A stretch of DNA of 64,000 bases from DASUPK01 sp963815045 (lineage in GTDB: Bacteria > Actinomycetota > Thermoleophilia > Solirubrobacterales > 70-9), in NCBI GenBank assembly GCA_963815045.1, contig CAWFET010000002.1, positions 62,001 through 126,000 on the forward strand, read 5' to 3'. How positions within the stretch are numbered: the first letter of the stretch is position 1; each line of letters starts with the position of its first letter. A model generated the notes under the pieces. The model searched no databases. It was not told where the DNA came from and saw nothing but the letters and a program-made list of their open reading frames with translations. The translations under genes and the position numbers were made by a program. This document shows, in pieces, positions 41,738 to 49,867 of the stretch.

Positions 41738-43927
41738 TTGAGAGGTCTGGCATCGATAGTCGCGGGTCGGCGCACCAAGTGGGTGGTGCTGGTCGTCTGG
41801 ATCATCGCCGCCGTCGTGATGTCCCCACTCGGCTCAAAGCTCTCGGACGTCACCACGGACGACACCGAGTCATTCCTGCCCTCGAACGCGGAGTCCACCG
41901 AGGTCGTCCGGACCCTCGACCACGAGTTCCCCGCCAAGGAGACCGCGCTCGCACTGGTCGTCTACCAGAACAAGGACGGTCTGACCCCGGCGAACTTCGC
42001 GAAGATCCGCTCGGACGCACAGAGGATCGAGGCCGAGCCGGCGAGGATCCCGCTCGTCAAGAGCCAGCCGCCCGTCCTCCCCGCGCCCGTGGGCCCCACC
42101 TCGAAGCTGGTCTCGGCCAACAGGCAGGTGGCCTACGCCGTCTACACCTTCCCGACGGACTTCGACCACGAGTCCGACTGGGGCAAGGCGATGCGCGACA
42201 TCACCGACTCCGGTAACGGCGACTTGAACGTCTACGTCACGGGCGACGTCGGGTTCAACACCGACGCCGACGAGGTCTTCAGCAATCTCGACACCAAGCT
42301 GCTGCTGGCGACGACGATCCTCGTCCTCGTCCTGCTCGGCGCGATCTACCGCTCGCTGCTGGTTGCGATCTCGCCGCTGATCGTCGTCTTCCTCGCCTAC
42401 CAGTTCGCGACGGGCCTGATCTATCTCTTCGCCAAGTCCGGAGCGACGGTCTCGTCGAACAGCACGGGGATCCTCGTCGTCCTGATGTTCGGGGTGGGGA
42501 CCGACTACTGCCTCTTATTGGTCTCCAGATACAGGGAGGAGCTCCGCCGGCTGGAGAACAAGCACGACGCGATGCACAGGGCGGTCTGTCGGGCCGGGCC
42601 CGCCATCCTGGCGAGCGGGCTGACGGTAACGCTGGCGATGCTCGTCCTCGTCTTCGCCGAATCGGGCAACACCAAGTCGCTGGGGCCCGTCGCCGCGATC
42701 TCGGTCTTCTGCGCGATGCTGGCCGGCCTCACGGTGCTCCCCGCGCTGCTGACGATCTTCGGCCGCAGGGGGTTCTGGCCGAGGCGGAGCATCGTCGAGT
42801 ACGACCCGGAGCATGCGGAGAGAGCGCACACCGGCCTCTGGCGCCGCTTCGGCGACAAGGTCCTCCGCCGGCCGGGCCCGGCACTCGCTGTCACGGCGGG
42901 CGTCTTCCTCCTCGGCGCCCTCGGCCTGATCGCCTACAAGGTCGACTACTCGAGCACCACCTTCTTCAAGAAGTCGGTGGAGAGCGTGCAGGGGTTCAAG
43001 GTGCTCGGCGAGGACTTCCCCAAGGGGACGCTGTCGCCCACCACGGTGCTGGTTGAGCGGCAGGGCGGACCACCGACGGACCGTGACATCGCTCTCACCG
43101 CGGCCAAGCTCAAGACCGTCAACGGGGTCGCCGCGGTGTTGCCGACCAATCAGGTCTCGACCAACGGGCAGATCAGGGTCGTCGACGTGATCCTGAAGGG
43201 CGACCCGAACGACGTGTCGGCGCTCGACCTGGTTCCGAAGATGCGCGATTCGGTGGCCAACGTCGCCCCGGGCGTCACCGCTCTCGTCGGCGGTGGCACC
43301 GCCATCAACTACGACTACAACAAGGCCACCGAGCGGGACCTGAAGGTGATCGTGCCGCTGGCGCTTCTGGTGATGGCGATCATCCTGGGGATCCTGCTGC
43401 AGGCTGTCGTCGCGCCTCTGGTGCTGCTCGCCAGCGTGGTCCTGTCCTTCGCCTGCACCCTCGGGATCTCGATCCTCTTCATCCGCTTCGTCGTGGGCGA
43501 CGCGGGCTTCGACGCATCGATCCCGACCTTCGCCTTCATCTTCCTGGTGGCGCTCGGGATCGACTACACGATCTTCCTGATGGCTCGCGTGCGTGAGGAG
43601 GCGCGCAAGTTCGGCACCCGTGAGGGCATGCTGCGAGCGATCGCGGCGACGGGGCCGGTGATCACCAGCGCCGGGGTCATCCTGGCCGGCACCTTCTCGG
43701 TCCTGATGACCCTGCCGGTGACGTTCACCTTCGATCTCGGCTTCATGGTCGCGCTGGGCATCCTGCTCGACACCTTCATCGTGCGGACGATCATGGTCCC
43801 GGCCGCGGTTGAGCTGATCGGCGACAAGATCTGGTGGCCGTCGACCGCGCAGGGCGGTGGACGGGTGCTGCACGAAGACACGGGCGAGCAGCCCCTGCCG
43901 GAGCCGGAGCCCTCGGAAGCCGGCTAA
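41738..43927 (+). CDS. MMPL/RND family transporter
   Basis: A 729-residue membrane exporter of the MmpL/ActII-3 type: transmembrane helix at the N terminus (WVVLVVWIIAAVVMSPLGSK), a periplasmic loop, helices 2-6 (TKLLLATTILVLVLLGAIYR, GVGTDYCLLLVSRYREEL), helix 7, a second periplasmic loop, and helices 8-12 (FIFLVALGIDYTIFLMARVREEARK). The two GxxxDY motifs needed for proton coupling are both present. TTG 41738 follows GGAGGT closely. It likely moves lipids or hydrophobic compounds to the cell surface. It overlaps the convergent crotonase gene by 4 bp. Confidence 0.9.
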   Translation: MRGLASIVAGRRTKWVVLVVWIIAAVVMSPLGSKLSDVTTDDTESFLPSNAESTEVVRTLDHEFPAKETALALVVYQNKDGLTPANFAKIRSDAQRIEAEPARIPLVKSQPPVLPAPVGPTSKLVSANRQVAYAVYTFPTDFDHESDWGKAMRDITDSGNGDLNVYVTGDVGFNTDADEVFSNLDTKLLLATTILVLVLLGAIYRSLLVAISPLIVVFLAYQFATGLIYLFAKSGATVSSNSTGILVVLMFGVGTDYCLLLVSRYREELRRLENKHDAMHRAVCRAGPAILASGLTVTLAMLVLVFAESGNTKSLGPVAAISVFCAMLAGLTVLPALLTIFGRRGFWPRRSIVEYDPEHAERAHTGLWRRFGDKVLRRPGPALAVTAGVFLLGALGLIAYKVDYSSTTFFKKSVESVQGFKVLGEDFPKGTLSPTTVLVERQGGPPTDRDIALTAAKLKTVNGVAAVLPTNQVSTNGQIRVVDVILKGDPNDVSALDLVPKMRDSVANVAPGVTALVGGGTAINYDYNKATERDLKVIVPLALLVMAIILGILLQAVVAPLVLLASVVLSFACTLGISILFIRFVVGDAGFDASIPTFAFIFLVALGIDYTIFLMARVREEARKFGTREGMLRAIAATGPVITSAGVILAGTFSVLMTLPVTFTFDLGFMVALGILLDTFIVRTIMVPAAVELIGDKIWWPSTAQGGGRVLHEDTGEQPLPEPEPSEAG

Positions 43928-44733
43928 CGGCCCTTCCAGGCCGGCTTGCGCTTCTCGGCAAAGGCCGCGATGCCCTCGCGGAAATCCTCCGAGCCGAAGC
44001 ATGACTCCCTCAGCTCGATCAGCTCGCGCTCCTGCTCGGGGGTTAGACGCGAGAACGAATTGAGCGTGTCGATCGCGTGCTTGTTGCCTCGCATCGAGAG
44101 CGGGGCGTTGGCCGCGACCTCGGCGGCGAGGGCGACCGCCGTGCTCTCCAGCTCTGCGTCGTCGACCACCTCGTTGACCAGGCCAAACGTCTCGGCTCGC
44201 TCCGCCGGATAGTTGCGGCCGGTCAGGAACAGCTCCTTGGTCCGCGGCACGCCGATCGCGTCGATGAAGCGCTGCAGGCCCGTGTGGCCGTAGATCAGGC
44301 CGAGCTTGGCGGGCGGCATGCCGAGCTTCGCGCCGCGGGCGCAAATCCGCAGATCGCAGGTGAGGGTCAGCTCCAGGCCGCCACCGAGCGCGTGCCCGTT
44401 GATCGCGGCGATCACCGGCCAGGGATGGGCCGCGATCGCCTCCAGGGCTGCGTGGAACGGATGGGCGACCAGCGCCTCCGCGTCCCGCTCGAAACTCTCC
44501 GACGGGATTGCGGCGATGTCGTAGCCGGCCGAGAACGCCTTGCCTGCGCCGGTGATCAGAACGCAGCGCATCTCGATTCCTCGGTCGAGCGACGGCATCG
44601 CCGCGGCGATGCCGTCGAGCAGCTCGTGGTCGAGCGCGTTGCGCGAGTCCGGTCGGTTGAGCGTCAACCGCGCCACCGCGTCGGCGGGCTCGTCGAGCAG
44701 CAGCTTGCCCCCGGCCAGTTCCTCGGGACTCAA
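43924..44733 (-). CDS. enoyl-CoA hydratase/isomerase family protein
   Basis: Crotonase-fold enzyme of 269 residues: LTLNRPDSRNALDHELLDG, GAGKAFSAGYDIAAI (oxyanion-hole loop 1), and NGHALGGGLELTLTCDLRIC (oxyanion-hole loop 2). The position of the usual hydratase Glu in loop 3 reads KLGLIYGHTGLQRF, so only one typical acid may be present, and true hydratase versus isomerase/other activity is open. TTG 44733 follows GGAGGAG by about 9 nt. Beta-oxidation role inferred. Confidence 0.88.
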   Translation of the reverse strand: MSPEELAGGKLLLDEPADAVARLTLNRPDSRNALDHELLDGIAAAMPSLDRGIEMRCVLITGAGKAFSAGYDIAAIPSESFERDAEALVAHPFHAALEAIAAHPWPVIAAINGHALGGGLELTLTCDLRICARGAKLGMPPAKLGLIYGHTGLQRFIDAIGVPRTKELFLTGRNYPAERAETFGLVNEVVDDAELESTAVALAAEVAANAPLSMRGNKHAIDTLNSFSRLTPEQERELIELRESCFGSEDFREGIAAFAEKRKPAWKGR

Positions 44734-44779
44734 AACGGCTGACTCCTCCGCTTCGCGTCCGGGTCGCCTCGCATGAAGG

Positions 44780-44992
44780 CTATTCGAGGACGACGAGGAC
44801 GTCGCCCTCGGAGACCGACTGGCCCTCCTCGCAGCGAATCTCGGCGACCTTGCCGGGGTCCTCGGCCTCGACCGGCATCTCCATCTTCATCGACTCGAGA
44901 ATGACGACGGTGTCGCCCTCGTCGACCTGGTCGCCGACCTTGACCTCGATCTTCCAGACTGTGCCGGTGATGTGCGCCTCTACGTCAGCCAC
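44780..44992 (-). CDS. single-domain biotin/lipoyl attachment protein (BCCP-like)
   Basis: A 70-residue carrier consisting only of the biotinyl domain: ITGTVWKIEVKVGDQVDEGD and VVILESMKMEMPVEAEDPG with the acceptor Lys at residue 36 in the MKM motif. It would shuttle carboxyl groups for an acyl-CoA carboxylase encoded elsewhere. GTG 44992 has TATTGT (minus, 45006-45001) 8 nt upstream, fitting a leaderless mRNA. It sits about 6 kb from the bio genes, but no carboxylase subunit is in the window. Confidence 0.92.
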   Translation of the reverse strand: MADVEAHITGTVWKIEVKVGDQVDEGDTVVILESMKMEMPVEAEDPGKVAEIRCEEGQSVSEGDVLVVLE

Positions 44993-45013
44993 GCGCCGGG
45001 ACAATAGTCGGCG

Positions 45014-45700
45014 GTGACGCCGGAAACGCCGCGCGTCGCGATCGTGGCGGCGCAGAACGAGGTGGATCGGATCGGGGCGGCGCTCGATGCCCTCGCCGAG
45101 GCGATCCCCGGGGCCCGGCTGCTGGTCGCCGACGACGCCTCGAGCGACGGGACGCAGGAGGAGGCGATGCGCCACGGCGCGTGGCTGGTTGGCCGCCGCC
45201 GCCCGCATGGCAAGGGAGGGAACGTGACTGCCACGGCCGAAGCGGCGATCGGCGAGTTCCCCGCCGAGGCGACCGTCCTGCTCTGCGATGCCGATCTCGG
45301 CGCCAGCGCCGGTGAGCTGCTCGCGCTCCTCGAGGCGGTGGAGGATGGCCGCTGCGACCTGGCGGTGGCTGCGTTCGCCGAGCCGGAGGGAGGCGGCTTC
45401 GGGTTCACGCTCGGCTACGCGCGCCGAGCGATCGAGCGGCTCACCCAAGCCAGCCTGCGGGCCCCGATCTCCGGCCAGCGCGCGATGCGGATCTCGACGC
45501 TCGCCGAGTTGACGCCATTCGCGGACGGCTGGGGGCTCGAGACGGGGATGACGATCGACGCGCTGCGGGCCGGGTACCGCCTCGAGGAGATCGAGCTGCC
45601 GCTCGAGCACCGGGCGACGGGCCGGACGCCGGCCGGCTTCCTCCATCGGGCTCGCCAGCTCCGCGACATCCGGCGAGCGGTGCGAAGCAGGTCCGGATAG
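45014..45700 (+). CDS. family 2 glycosyltransferase-like protein
   Basis: A 228-residue GT-A fold protein without transmembrane segments: VAIVAAQNEVDRIGAALDAL, RLLVADDASSDGTQEEAM and LLCDADLGAS with the DAD metal motif, then a short C-terminal region (GWGLETGMTIDALRAGY). It resembles polyprenyl-phosphate sugar transferases (DPM1-like); donor and acceptor unknown. GTG 45014 is close to a divergent promoter shared with the BCCP gene. Its TAG stop forms the start of the TAGCGT -10 of glpK. Confidence 0.82.
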   Translation: MTPETPRVAIVAAQNEVDRIGAALDALAEAIPGARLLVADDASSDGTQEEAMRHGAWLVGRRRPHGKGGNVTATAEAAIGEFPAEATVLLCDADLGASAGELLALLEAVEDGRCDLAVAAFAEPEGGGFGFTLGYARRAIERLTQASLRAPISGQRAMRISTLAELTPFADGWGLETGMTIDALRAGYRLEEIELPLEHRATGRTPAGFLHRARQLRDIRRAVRSRSG

Positions 45701-45711
45701 CGTCCCGTTCG

Positions 45712-47184
45712 ATGATCCTGGCCATCGACCAGGGGACCACGGGAACCACCTGCATCGTCTTCGACGAGCAGGGACGCGAGCGCGGTCGCGCCTACAGCGA
45801 GTTCGAGCAGTACTTCCCGAGGCCCGGCTGGGTCGAGCACGACGCGGCCGAGATCTGGGACGTCACCCACAAGGTCGCGGTGGGGGCGCTCGCCGACGCC
45901 GCGGTCCAGGGGTCCGACCTCAAGGGCATCGGGATCACCAACCAGCGCGAGACGGTGGTGGCCTGGGATCCGAACACCGGCGAGCCGGTCCACCGCGCGC
46001 TCGTCTGGCAGGACCGGCGGACGGCGGCTCGCTGCGATGAGCTCCGTGAGGCCGGAGGCGAGCAGTTGATCCGGGAGAGGACCGGCCTGGTCATCGACCC
46101 GTACTTCTCCGGCACCAAGATCGAGTGGCTGATCAAGAACGCCGAGCTGCCCGAGGGCACCGTGTTCGGGACGATCGACTCATGGCTCGCCTTCAAGCTC
46201 ACGGGCAGGCACCTGACCGACTACTCGAACGCCTCGCGGACGATGCTCTTCGACATCCGGGGGCTGGCCTGGGACGTGGAGCTCTGCGACCTGCTCGGGG
46301 TCGACCCGAAGTCGCTGCCGGAGCCGGTGCCCTCGTCGGAGATCTACGGAACGAGCTCGGTCTTCGGCGGGGAGGTCCCGGTCGCCGGCATCGCGGGGGA
46401 TCAGCAGGCGGCGCTCTTCGGCCAGGCCTGCCAGCGTCCGGGGGAGACCAAGAACACCTACGGCACCGGCAGCTTCGTCCTGCTCAATACGGGGACCGAG
46501 GCGGCCGAGCCGGGTGAGGGCCTGCTCGCGACCGTCGCCTGGGGACTGGGCGGCGAGGTGTCCTACGCGCTGGAGGCCGCGGTGTTCGTGACCGGCGCGG
46601 CGGTCCAGTGGCTGCGGGATGGGCTCCGGATCATCACCCGCGCGGCGGAGACCGAGGACCTCGCGGCATCGCTCGACTCGAACGACGACATCTACTTCGT
46701 CCCCGCCCTCACCGGTCTCGGCTCGCCCCACTGGGATCCATACGCGAGGGGGACGATCGTGGGCCTGACGCGCGGCGCGACCCGGGCGCACCTCGCGCGG
46801 GCGGCACTCGAGGCGATCGCCTACCAGACGGTCGACGCGGTCAGGGCGCAGGAGGCCGCGGCGGGCGAGATCGTTCCGGCGCTGAAGGCCGATGGGGGGG
46901 CCGTCGGCAACGCCTGGCTCATGCAGTTCCAGGCCGACGTCCTGGGGGTGCCGGTGATCGTCCCCGAGGTCGCCGAGACGACCGCGCTGGGCGCCGCCTA
47001 CCTGGCCGGGATCGCCACCGGCATGTGGACCGCCGATCAGGTGCGCGAGATGTGGCGGGAGGCGGCCACCTACGAGCCGGCGATGGCCGACGCCGAGCGC
47101 GACCGGCTGCTCGGCCGCTGGCGGGAGGCCGTGACCCGGGCACGAGGCTGGGCGACGCCCGAACAGCGTGATCCGAGCGCGTAA
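45712..47184 (+). CDS. glpK: glycerol kinase
   Basis: Phosphorylates glycerol to sn-glycerol 3-phosphate; 490 residues, full length. FGGY-family landmarks: AIDQGTTGTTCIVFDEQG (phosphate 1), ITNQRETVVAWDPNTGEPVH, WQDRRT, GTIDSWLAFKLTG, GIAGDQQAALFGQACQ with the catalytic Asp, YGTGSFVLLNTG and ADGGAVGNAWLMQFQAD. ATG 45712 lies 8 nt after TAGCGT (45698-45703), suggesting leaderless expression. With the downstream acyltransferase it supplies glycerolipid synthesis. Confidence 0.96.
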   Translation: MILAIDQGTTGTTCIVFDEQGRERGRAYSEFEQYFPRPGWVEHDAAEIWDVTHKVAVGALADAAVQGSDLKGIGITNQRETVVAWDPNTGEPVHRALVWQDRRTAARCDELREAGGEQLIRERTGLVIDPYFSGTKIEWLIKNAELPEGTVFGTIDSWLAFKLTGRHLTDYSNASRTMLFDIRGLAWDVELCDLLGVDPKSLPEPVPSSEIYGTSSVFGGEVPVAGIAGDQQAALFGQACQRPGETKNTYGTGSFVLLNTGTEAAEPGEGLLATVAWGLGGEVSYALEAAVFVTGAAVQWLRDGLRIITRAAETEDLAASLDSNDDIYFVPALTGLGSPHWDPYARGTIVGLTRGATRAHLARAALEAIAYQTVDAVRAQEAAAGEIVPALKADGGAVGNAWLMQFQADVLGVPVIVPEVAETTALGAAYLAGIATGMWTADQVREMWREAATYEPAMADAERDRLLGRWREAVTRARGWATPEQRDPSA

Positions 47185-47221
47185 CCCGGGCGTAGCCATC
47201 GGGTAGAAATCAGCACGTGCC

Positions 47222-47244
47222 GCCGTCTCGGACGGCGTTTTTTG
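47222..47244 (+). terminator. Rho-independent terminator after glpK
   Basis: CGCCGTC-TCG-GACGGCG stem-loop (47222-47238) followed by six T (47239-47244), the only clear U-tract terminator in the window. It lies 37 nt after glpK and 20 nt before the acyltransferase start, so it could also act as an attenuator of that gene. Confidence 0.8.
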
Positions 47245-47263
47245 TGATCACAGGGCGGAAGAA

Positions 47264-48061
47264 ATGGCGAACGTCAACCCCAAGGACATGAAGCCGCAGG
47301 TCTACAAGGACCCGCGCCCGGCGGAGATGTTCGACCAGTACCACCGCGCCGCGCGGAAGGGCGTCGGCTGGATCTACGACTTCGTCCGCGTGATCCTGAC
47401 CATCCCGACGATCCTGCTCTACCGGACGCGCGCGATCGGGGTCGAGAACGTCCCCGCCACCGGCCCGGCCATCCTGGCGCCGAACCACTTCAGCCAGATG
47501 GACCACTTCTTCGCCGCGGTCTACCTGCCGCGAAAGACGCAGTTCATGGCCAAGTCCCAGCTCTTTGCGAATCCGATCTTCAAGTACATCTTCAAGCACG
47601 GCGGTGTCTTCCCCGTCAGGCGCGGCCACCACGACGAGGAGGCGTTCATCACCGCGAACACCGTCCTCGACCGTGGCGGCACCATGCTGATGTACGCGGA
47701 GGGCGGCCGCTCGCGGAGCGGTGACCTCGGTGAGCCGAAGCGCGGAATCGGCAAGATCGCGCTCGAGTCGGGCGTGCCCGTCGTTCCGGTCGCGATACAC
47801 GGGTCCGCCCACGTTCGCGGTTGGAGGCGGTTCCGCTTCCCTAAGGTGACCGTCCAGTACGGCGAGCCTGTCACCTTCCCGGTGAAGGCCGACCCGACCC
47901 GGGACGAGCAGCAGCAGGCGGCCAACCAGGTTTTCGACCGCGTTCGCGCGATGTACGTCGACCTGGAGGAGAACGGCCGCCGCGACGTGCTCAAGCGCCT
48001 CCGCGAGGGCCTGCCGGCGGCGACGCCGGGACCCAAGACCGCGCGCCGCTACTCCTCGTAG
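47264..48061 (+). CDS. 1-acyl-sn-glycerol-3-phosphate acyltransferase (PlsC family)
   Basis: Transfers an acyl chain to lysophosphatidate or a related lipid; 265 residues. Motif I NHFSQMDHF (NHx4D), motif II region GGVFPVRRG, motif III EGGRSRSG and motif IV VPVVPVAIHGS appear in order. One hydrophobic N-terminal helix (VRVILTIPTILLY) would anchor it to the membrane. ATG 47264 follows GCGGAAGAA. The Arg-rich, Lys-rich C-terminal end overlaps the convergent metallo-hydrolase gene by 13 bp. Confidence 0.92.
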   Translation: MANVNPKDMKPQVYKDPRPAEMFDQYHRAARKGVGWIYDFVRVILTIPTILLYRTRAIGVENVPATGPAILAPNHFSQMDHFFAAVYLPRKTQFMAKSQLFANPIFKYIFKHGGVFPVRRGHHDEEAFITANTVLDRGGTMLMYAEGGRSRSGDLGEPKRGIGKIALESGVPVVPVAIHGSAHVRGWRRFRFPKVTVQYGEPVTFPVKADPTRDEQQQAANQVFDRVRAMYVDLEENGRRDVLKRLREGLPAATPGPKTARRYSS

Positions 48062-48957
48062 CGAGGCTCGAGCTTCTCCCAGAACTCCCGGTCATGGCCC
48101 GGGACGATGAGCGCGTACGGGTAGGTGCGCCGGTAGGCCTGGAGCTCCCGCAGCGAGCGGCGCCAGTTGTGCTCGTCGGCCATCATCAGCGGCTCCGTCC
48201 CGCCCTCGAATTGCCTCCAGTCGTAGGCCGCATCCCCGACGACCACGAAGTCCCGTCGCGGCAGCCGCAGGATCACCGAGGTGTGACCGGCGCTGTGCCC
48301 CGGCGTGTACGCGAGGCGCACCGACCCGTCGCCGAAGAGGTCGAAGGTCCGCCCGAACGGACCGTATGACTCGACGAACTCGCCGTCGAAGTCGACGGTC
48401 GCGTACTCGAAGGCGAAGTCGTAGTGAGAGGGGTGGTAGCCGCGCAGCAGCGGCAGCCGGCCGGTGGTTGCGGCCTCCCACTCGGTCGCGCTGAGCACGA
48501 ACTGGGCCTCGGGAAAGGCCTCGATGGCGGAGGCGTGGTCCTCGTGGAGGTGGGTGAGGACGACGACGTCGATGTCCGATGCCTCGAGCCCGCGCCTGCG
48601 CAGCTGCGAGACGACATCCTCGCCCTCGGCGACCTTGTAGTGGCGGCCGGAGAACCGCCCGAGGTTGTCCCGCGGATCCCTCACCACCGACGGACTTAAC
48701 CCAGTGTCGACGAGAATGTTCCCCGCGCTCGGGTGCCGCGCCAGGTAGGCAGGGACGGGGCGAGACTCCCATTCCTCGGGCTTGGAGCCGATCCCGAGGG
48801 CCCGCAGGCGCTTGATGATCCCGCGCCCGCTGCTGTTGAAGAACGTGGCCGGCCAAAGGGCCTCCCCGGTGTGGAGGGGCTCCACGATGACGGCGGCGCC
48901 CTCGGTGCCGCCCGGCAGCGGATTCTCGAGCGGGATCGGCTCGGCGTTCACGCTCAC
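48049..48957 (-). CDS. metallo-beta-lactamase-fold hydrolase (lactonase-like)
   Basis: A 302-residue zinc hydrolase: THLHEDHAS (HxHxDH), TPGHSAGHTSVIL with the next His, VVGDAAYDWRQF with the bridging Asp and VPGHDREFW with the last His complete the dinuclear site. The arrangement is closest to N-acyl-homoserine-lactonase-type proteins; the real substrate is unknown. GTG 48957 has TAAGCT (minus, 48970-48965) 7 nt upstream, overlapping the TATGCT of the divergent SDR gene. It ends inside the acyltransferase gene (13-bp overlap). Confidence 0.88.
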   Translation of the reverse strand: MSVNAEPIPLENPLPGGTEGAAVIVEPLHTGEALWPATFFNSSGRGIIKRLRALGIGSKPEEWESRPVPAYLARHPSAGNILVDTGLSPSVVRDPRDNLGRFSGRHYKVAEGEDVVSQLRRRGLEASDIDVVVLTHLHEDHASAIEAFPEAQFVLSATEWEAATTGRLPLLRGYHPSHYDFAFEYATVDFDGEFVESYGPFGRTFDLFGDGSVRLAYTPGHSAGHTSVILRLPRRDFVVVGDAAYDWRQFEGGTEPLMMADEHNWRRSLRELQAYRRTYPYALIVPGHDREFWEKLEPRYEE

Positions 48958-48964
48958 GCGAGCC

Positions 48965-48974
48965 AGCTTATGCT
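48965..48974. promoter_or_regulatory. shared divergent core promoter (overlapping -10 hexamers)
   Basis: AGCTTATGCT contains TATGCT on the plus strand (48969-48974, 8 nt from the SDR GTG) and TAAGCT on the minus strand (48970-48965, 7 nt from the hydrolase GTG). With only 25 bp between start codons, both transcripts must begin at or next to their start codons. Confidence 0.65.
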
Positions 48975-48982
48975 CACGGCCC

Positions 48983-49825
48983 GTGAGTTCACGAATCTTT
49001 GCGCCCGGCCTGCTGGACGGTCAGATCTGCGTCGTCTCGGGCGCGGGCACCGGCCTCGGCAAGGCGACCGCGCTCGAGCTGACGAGCCTCGGCGCGACGG
49101 TGATCGGCTGCGGGCGTCGCGAGGAGCCTCTCCAGGGAATGGTCGACGAGGTCGCGGCCGGCGGGGGCAGGGCCGAGTTCGAGGCCCTCGACATCCGCGA
49201 CGACGAGGCCGTCGACGCCTTCATGGACGGGATCGTCGAACGGCACGGGCGCATCGACCTGCTGGTCAACAACGCCGGCGGCCAGTTCCTCAGCCCGGCC
49301 GAGGCGATCAGCCCGAAGGGCTTCAAGACCGTCATCGAGCTGAACGTGCAGGGCACCTGGCAGATGACCCACGCCGCCGCGACCAAGGCCTTCATCCCGC
49401 AGGAGAGCGGCAAGGTCATCAGCATCACGGTCTCCCCGCACATGGGCTTCCCGGGAATGGTCCACACCGGCGCGGCGAGGGCGGCGGTCGAGAACATGAT
49501 GCGGACACTCTCGGTCGAGTGGGCGCGGTTCGGGATCCGCCTGCTGGCCGTGGCGATCGGGCAGTTCGACACCGAGACGCTGCGGACCAAGTACCCGAAG
49601 GCGATCGTCGACAACGTCGCCGGGACCGTGCCGCTCGGGCGGCTCGGGACGGAGGACGAGATGGCCTGGCTGATGGCCTACCTCGCGTCGCCGGCGGGGG
49701 ACTTCTTCTCAGGCTGCGTGCTCACCCTGGACGGCGCGCGCGACAACTGGTTCGGGGAGTGGCCTCCGGGGGGTGCGGCCGGCGAGGGGGGCGAGCCCCT
49801 CGCCGAGGAACGCCGGAGCGACTAA
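48983..49825 (+). CDS. SDR family oxidoreductase (2,4-dienoyl-CoA reductase-like)
   Basis: A 280-residue short-chain dehydrogenase: SGAGTGLGKATALELTSLGA (coenzyme motif), LLVNNAGGQFLSPAEAISPKGF and IELNVQGTW. At the catalytic site the usual Tyr-x3-Lys is not evident: the expected region reads PHMGFPGMVHTGAARAAVENM. This Tyr-to-other change is typical of 2,4-dienoyl-CoA reductase-like SDRs, which fits the lipid context. GTG 48983 is chosen for the TATGCT 8 nt upstream. Confidence 0.85.
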   Translation: MSSRIFAPGLLDGQICVVSGAGTGLGKATALELTSLGATVIGCGRREEPLQGMVDEVAAGGGRAEFEALDIRDDEAVDAFMDGIVERHGRIDLLVNNAGGQFLSPAEAISPKGFKTVIELNVQGTWQMTHAAATKAFIPQESGKVISITVSPHMGFPGMVHTGAARAAVENMMRTLSVEWARFGIRLLAVAIGQFDTETLRTKYPKAIVDNVAGTVPLGRLGTEDEMAWLMAYLASPAGDFFSGCVLTLDGARDNWFGEWPPGGAAGEGGEPLAEERRSD

Positions 49826-49827
49826 AC

Positions 49828-49859
49828 GGGTTGCTCCTCGCCTACGGCTCGGAGCACCC
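49828..49859. terminator. convergent-gene hairpin
   Basis: GGGTTGCTCC (49828-49837) pairs with GGAGCACCC (49851-49859) with one mismatch, between two converging SDR genes. The stem core is TGCTCC/GGAGCA. A likely bidirectional terminator, without a strong U-tract. Confidence 0.5.
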
Positions 49860-49867
49860 TCGCATTA

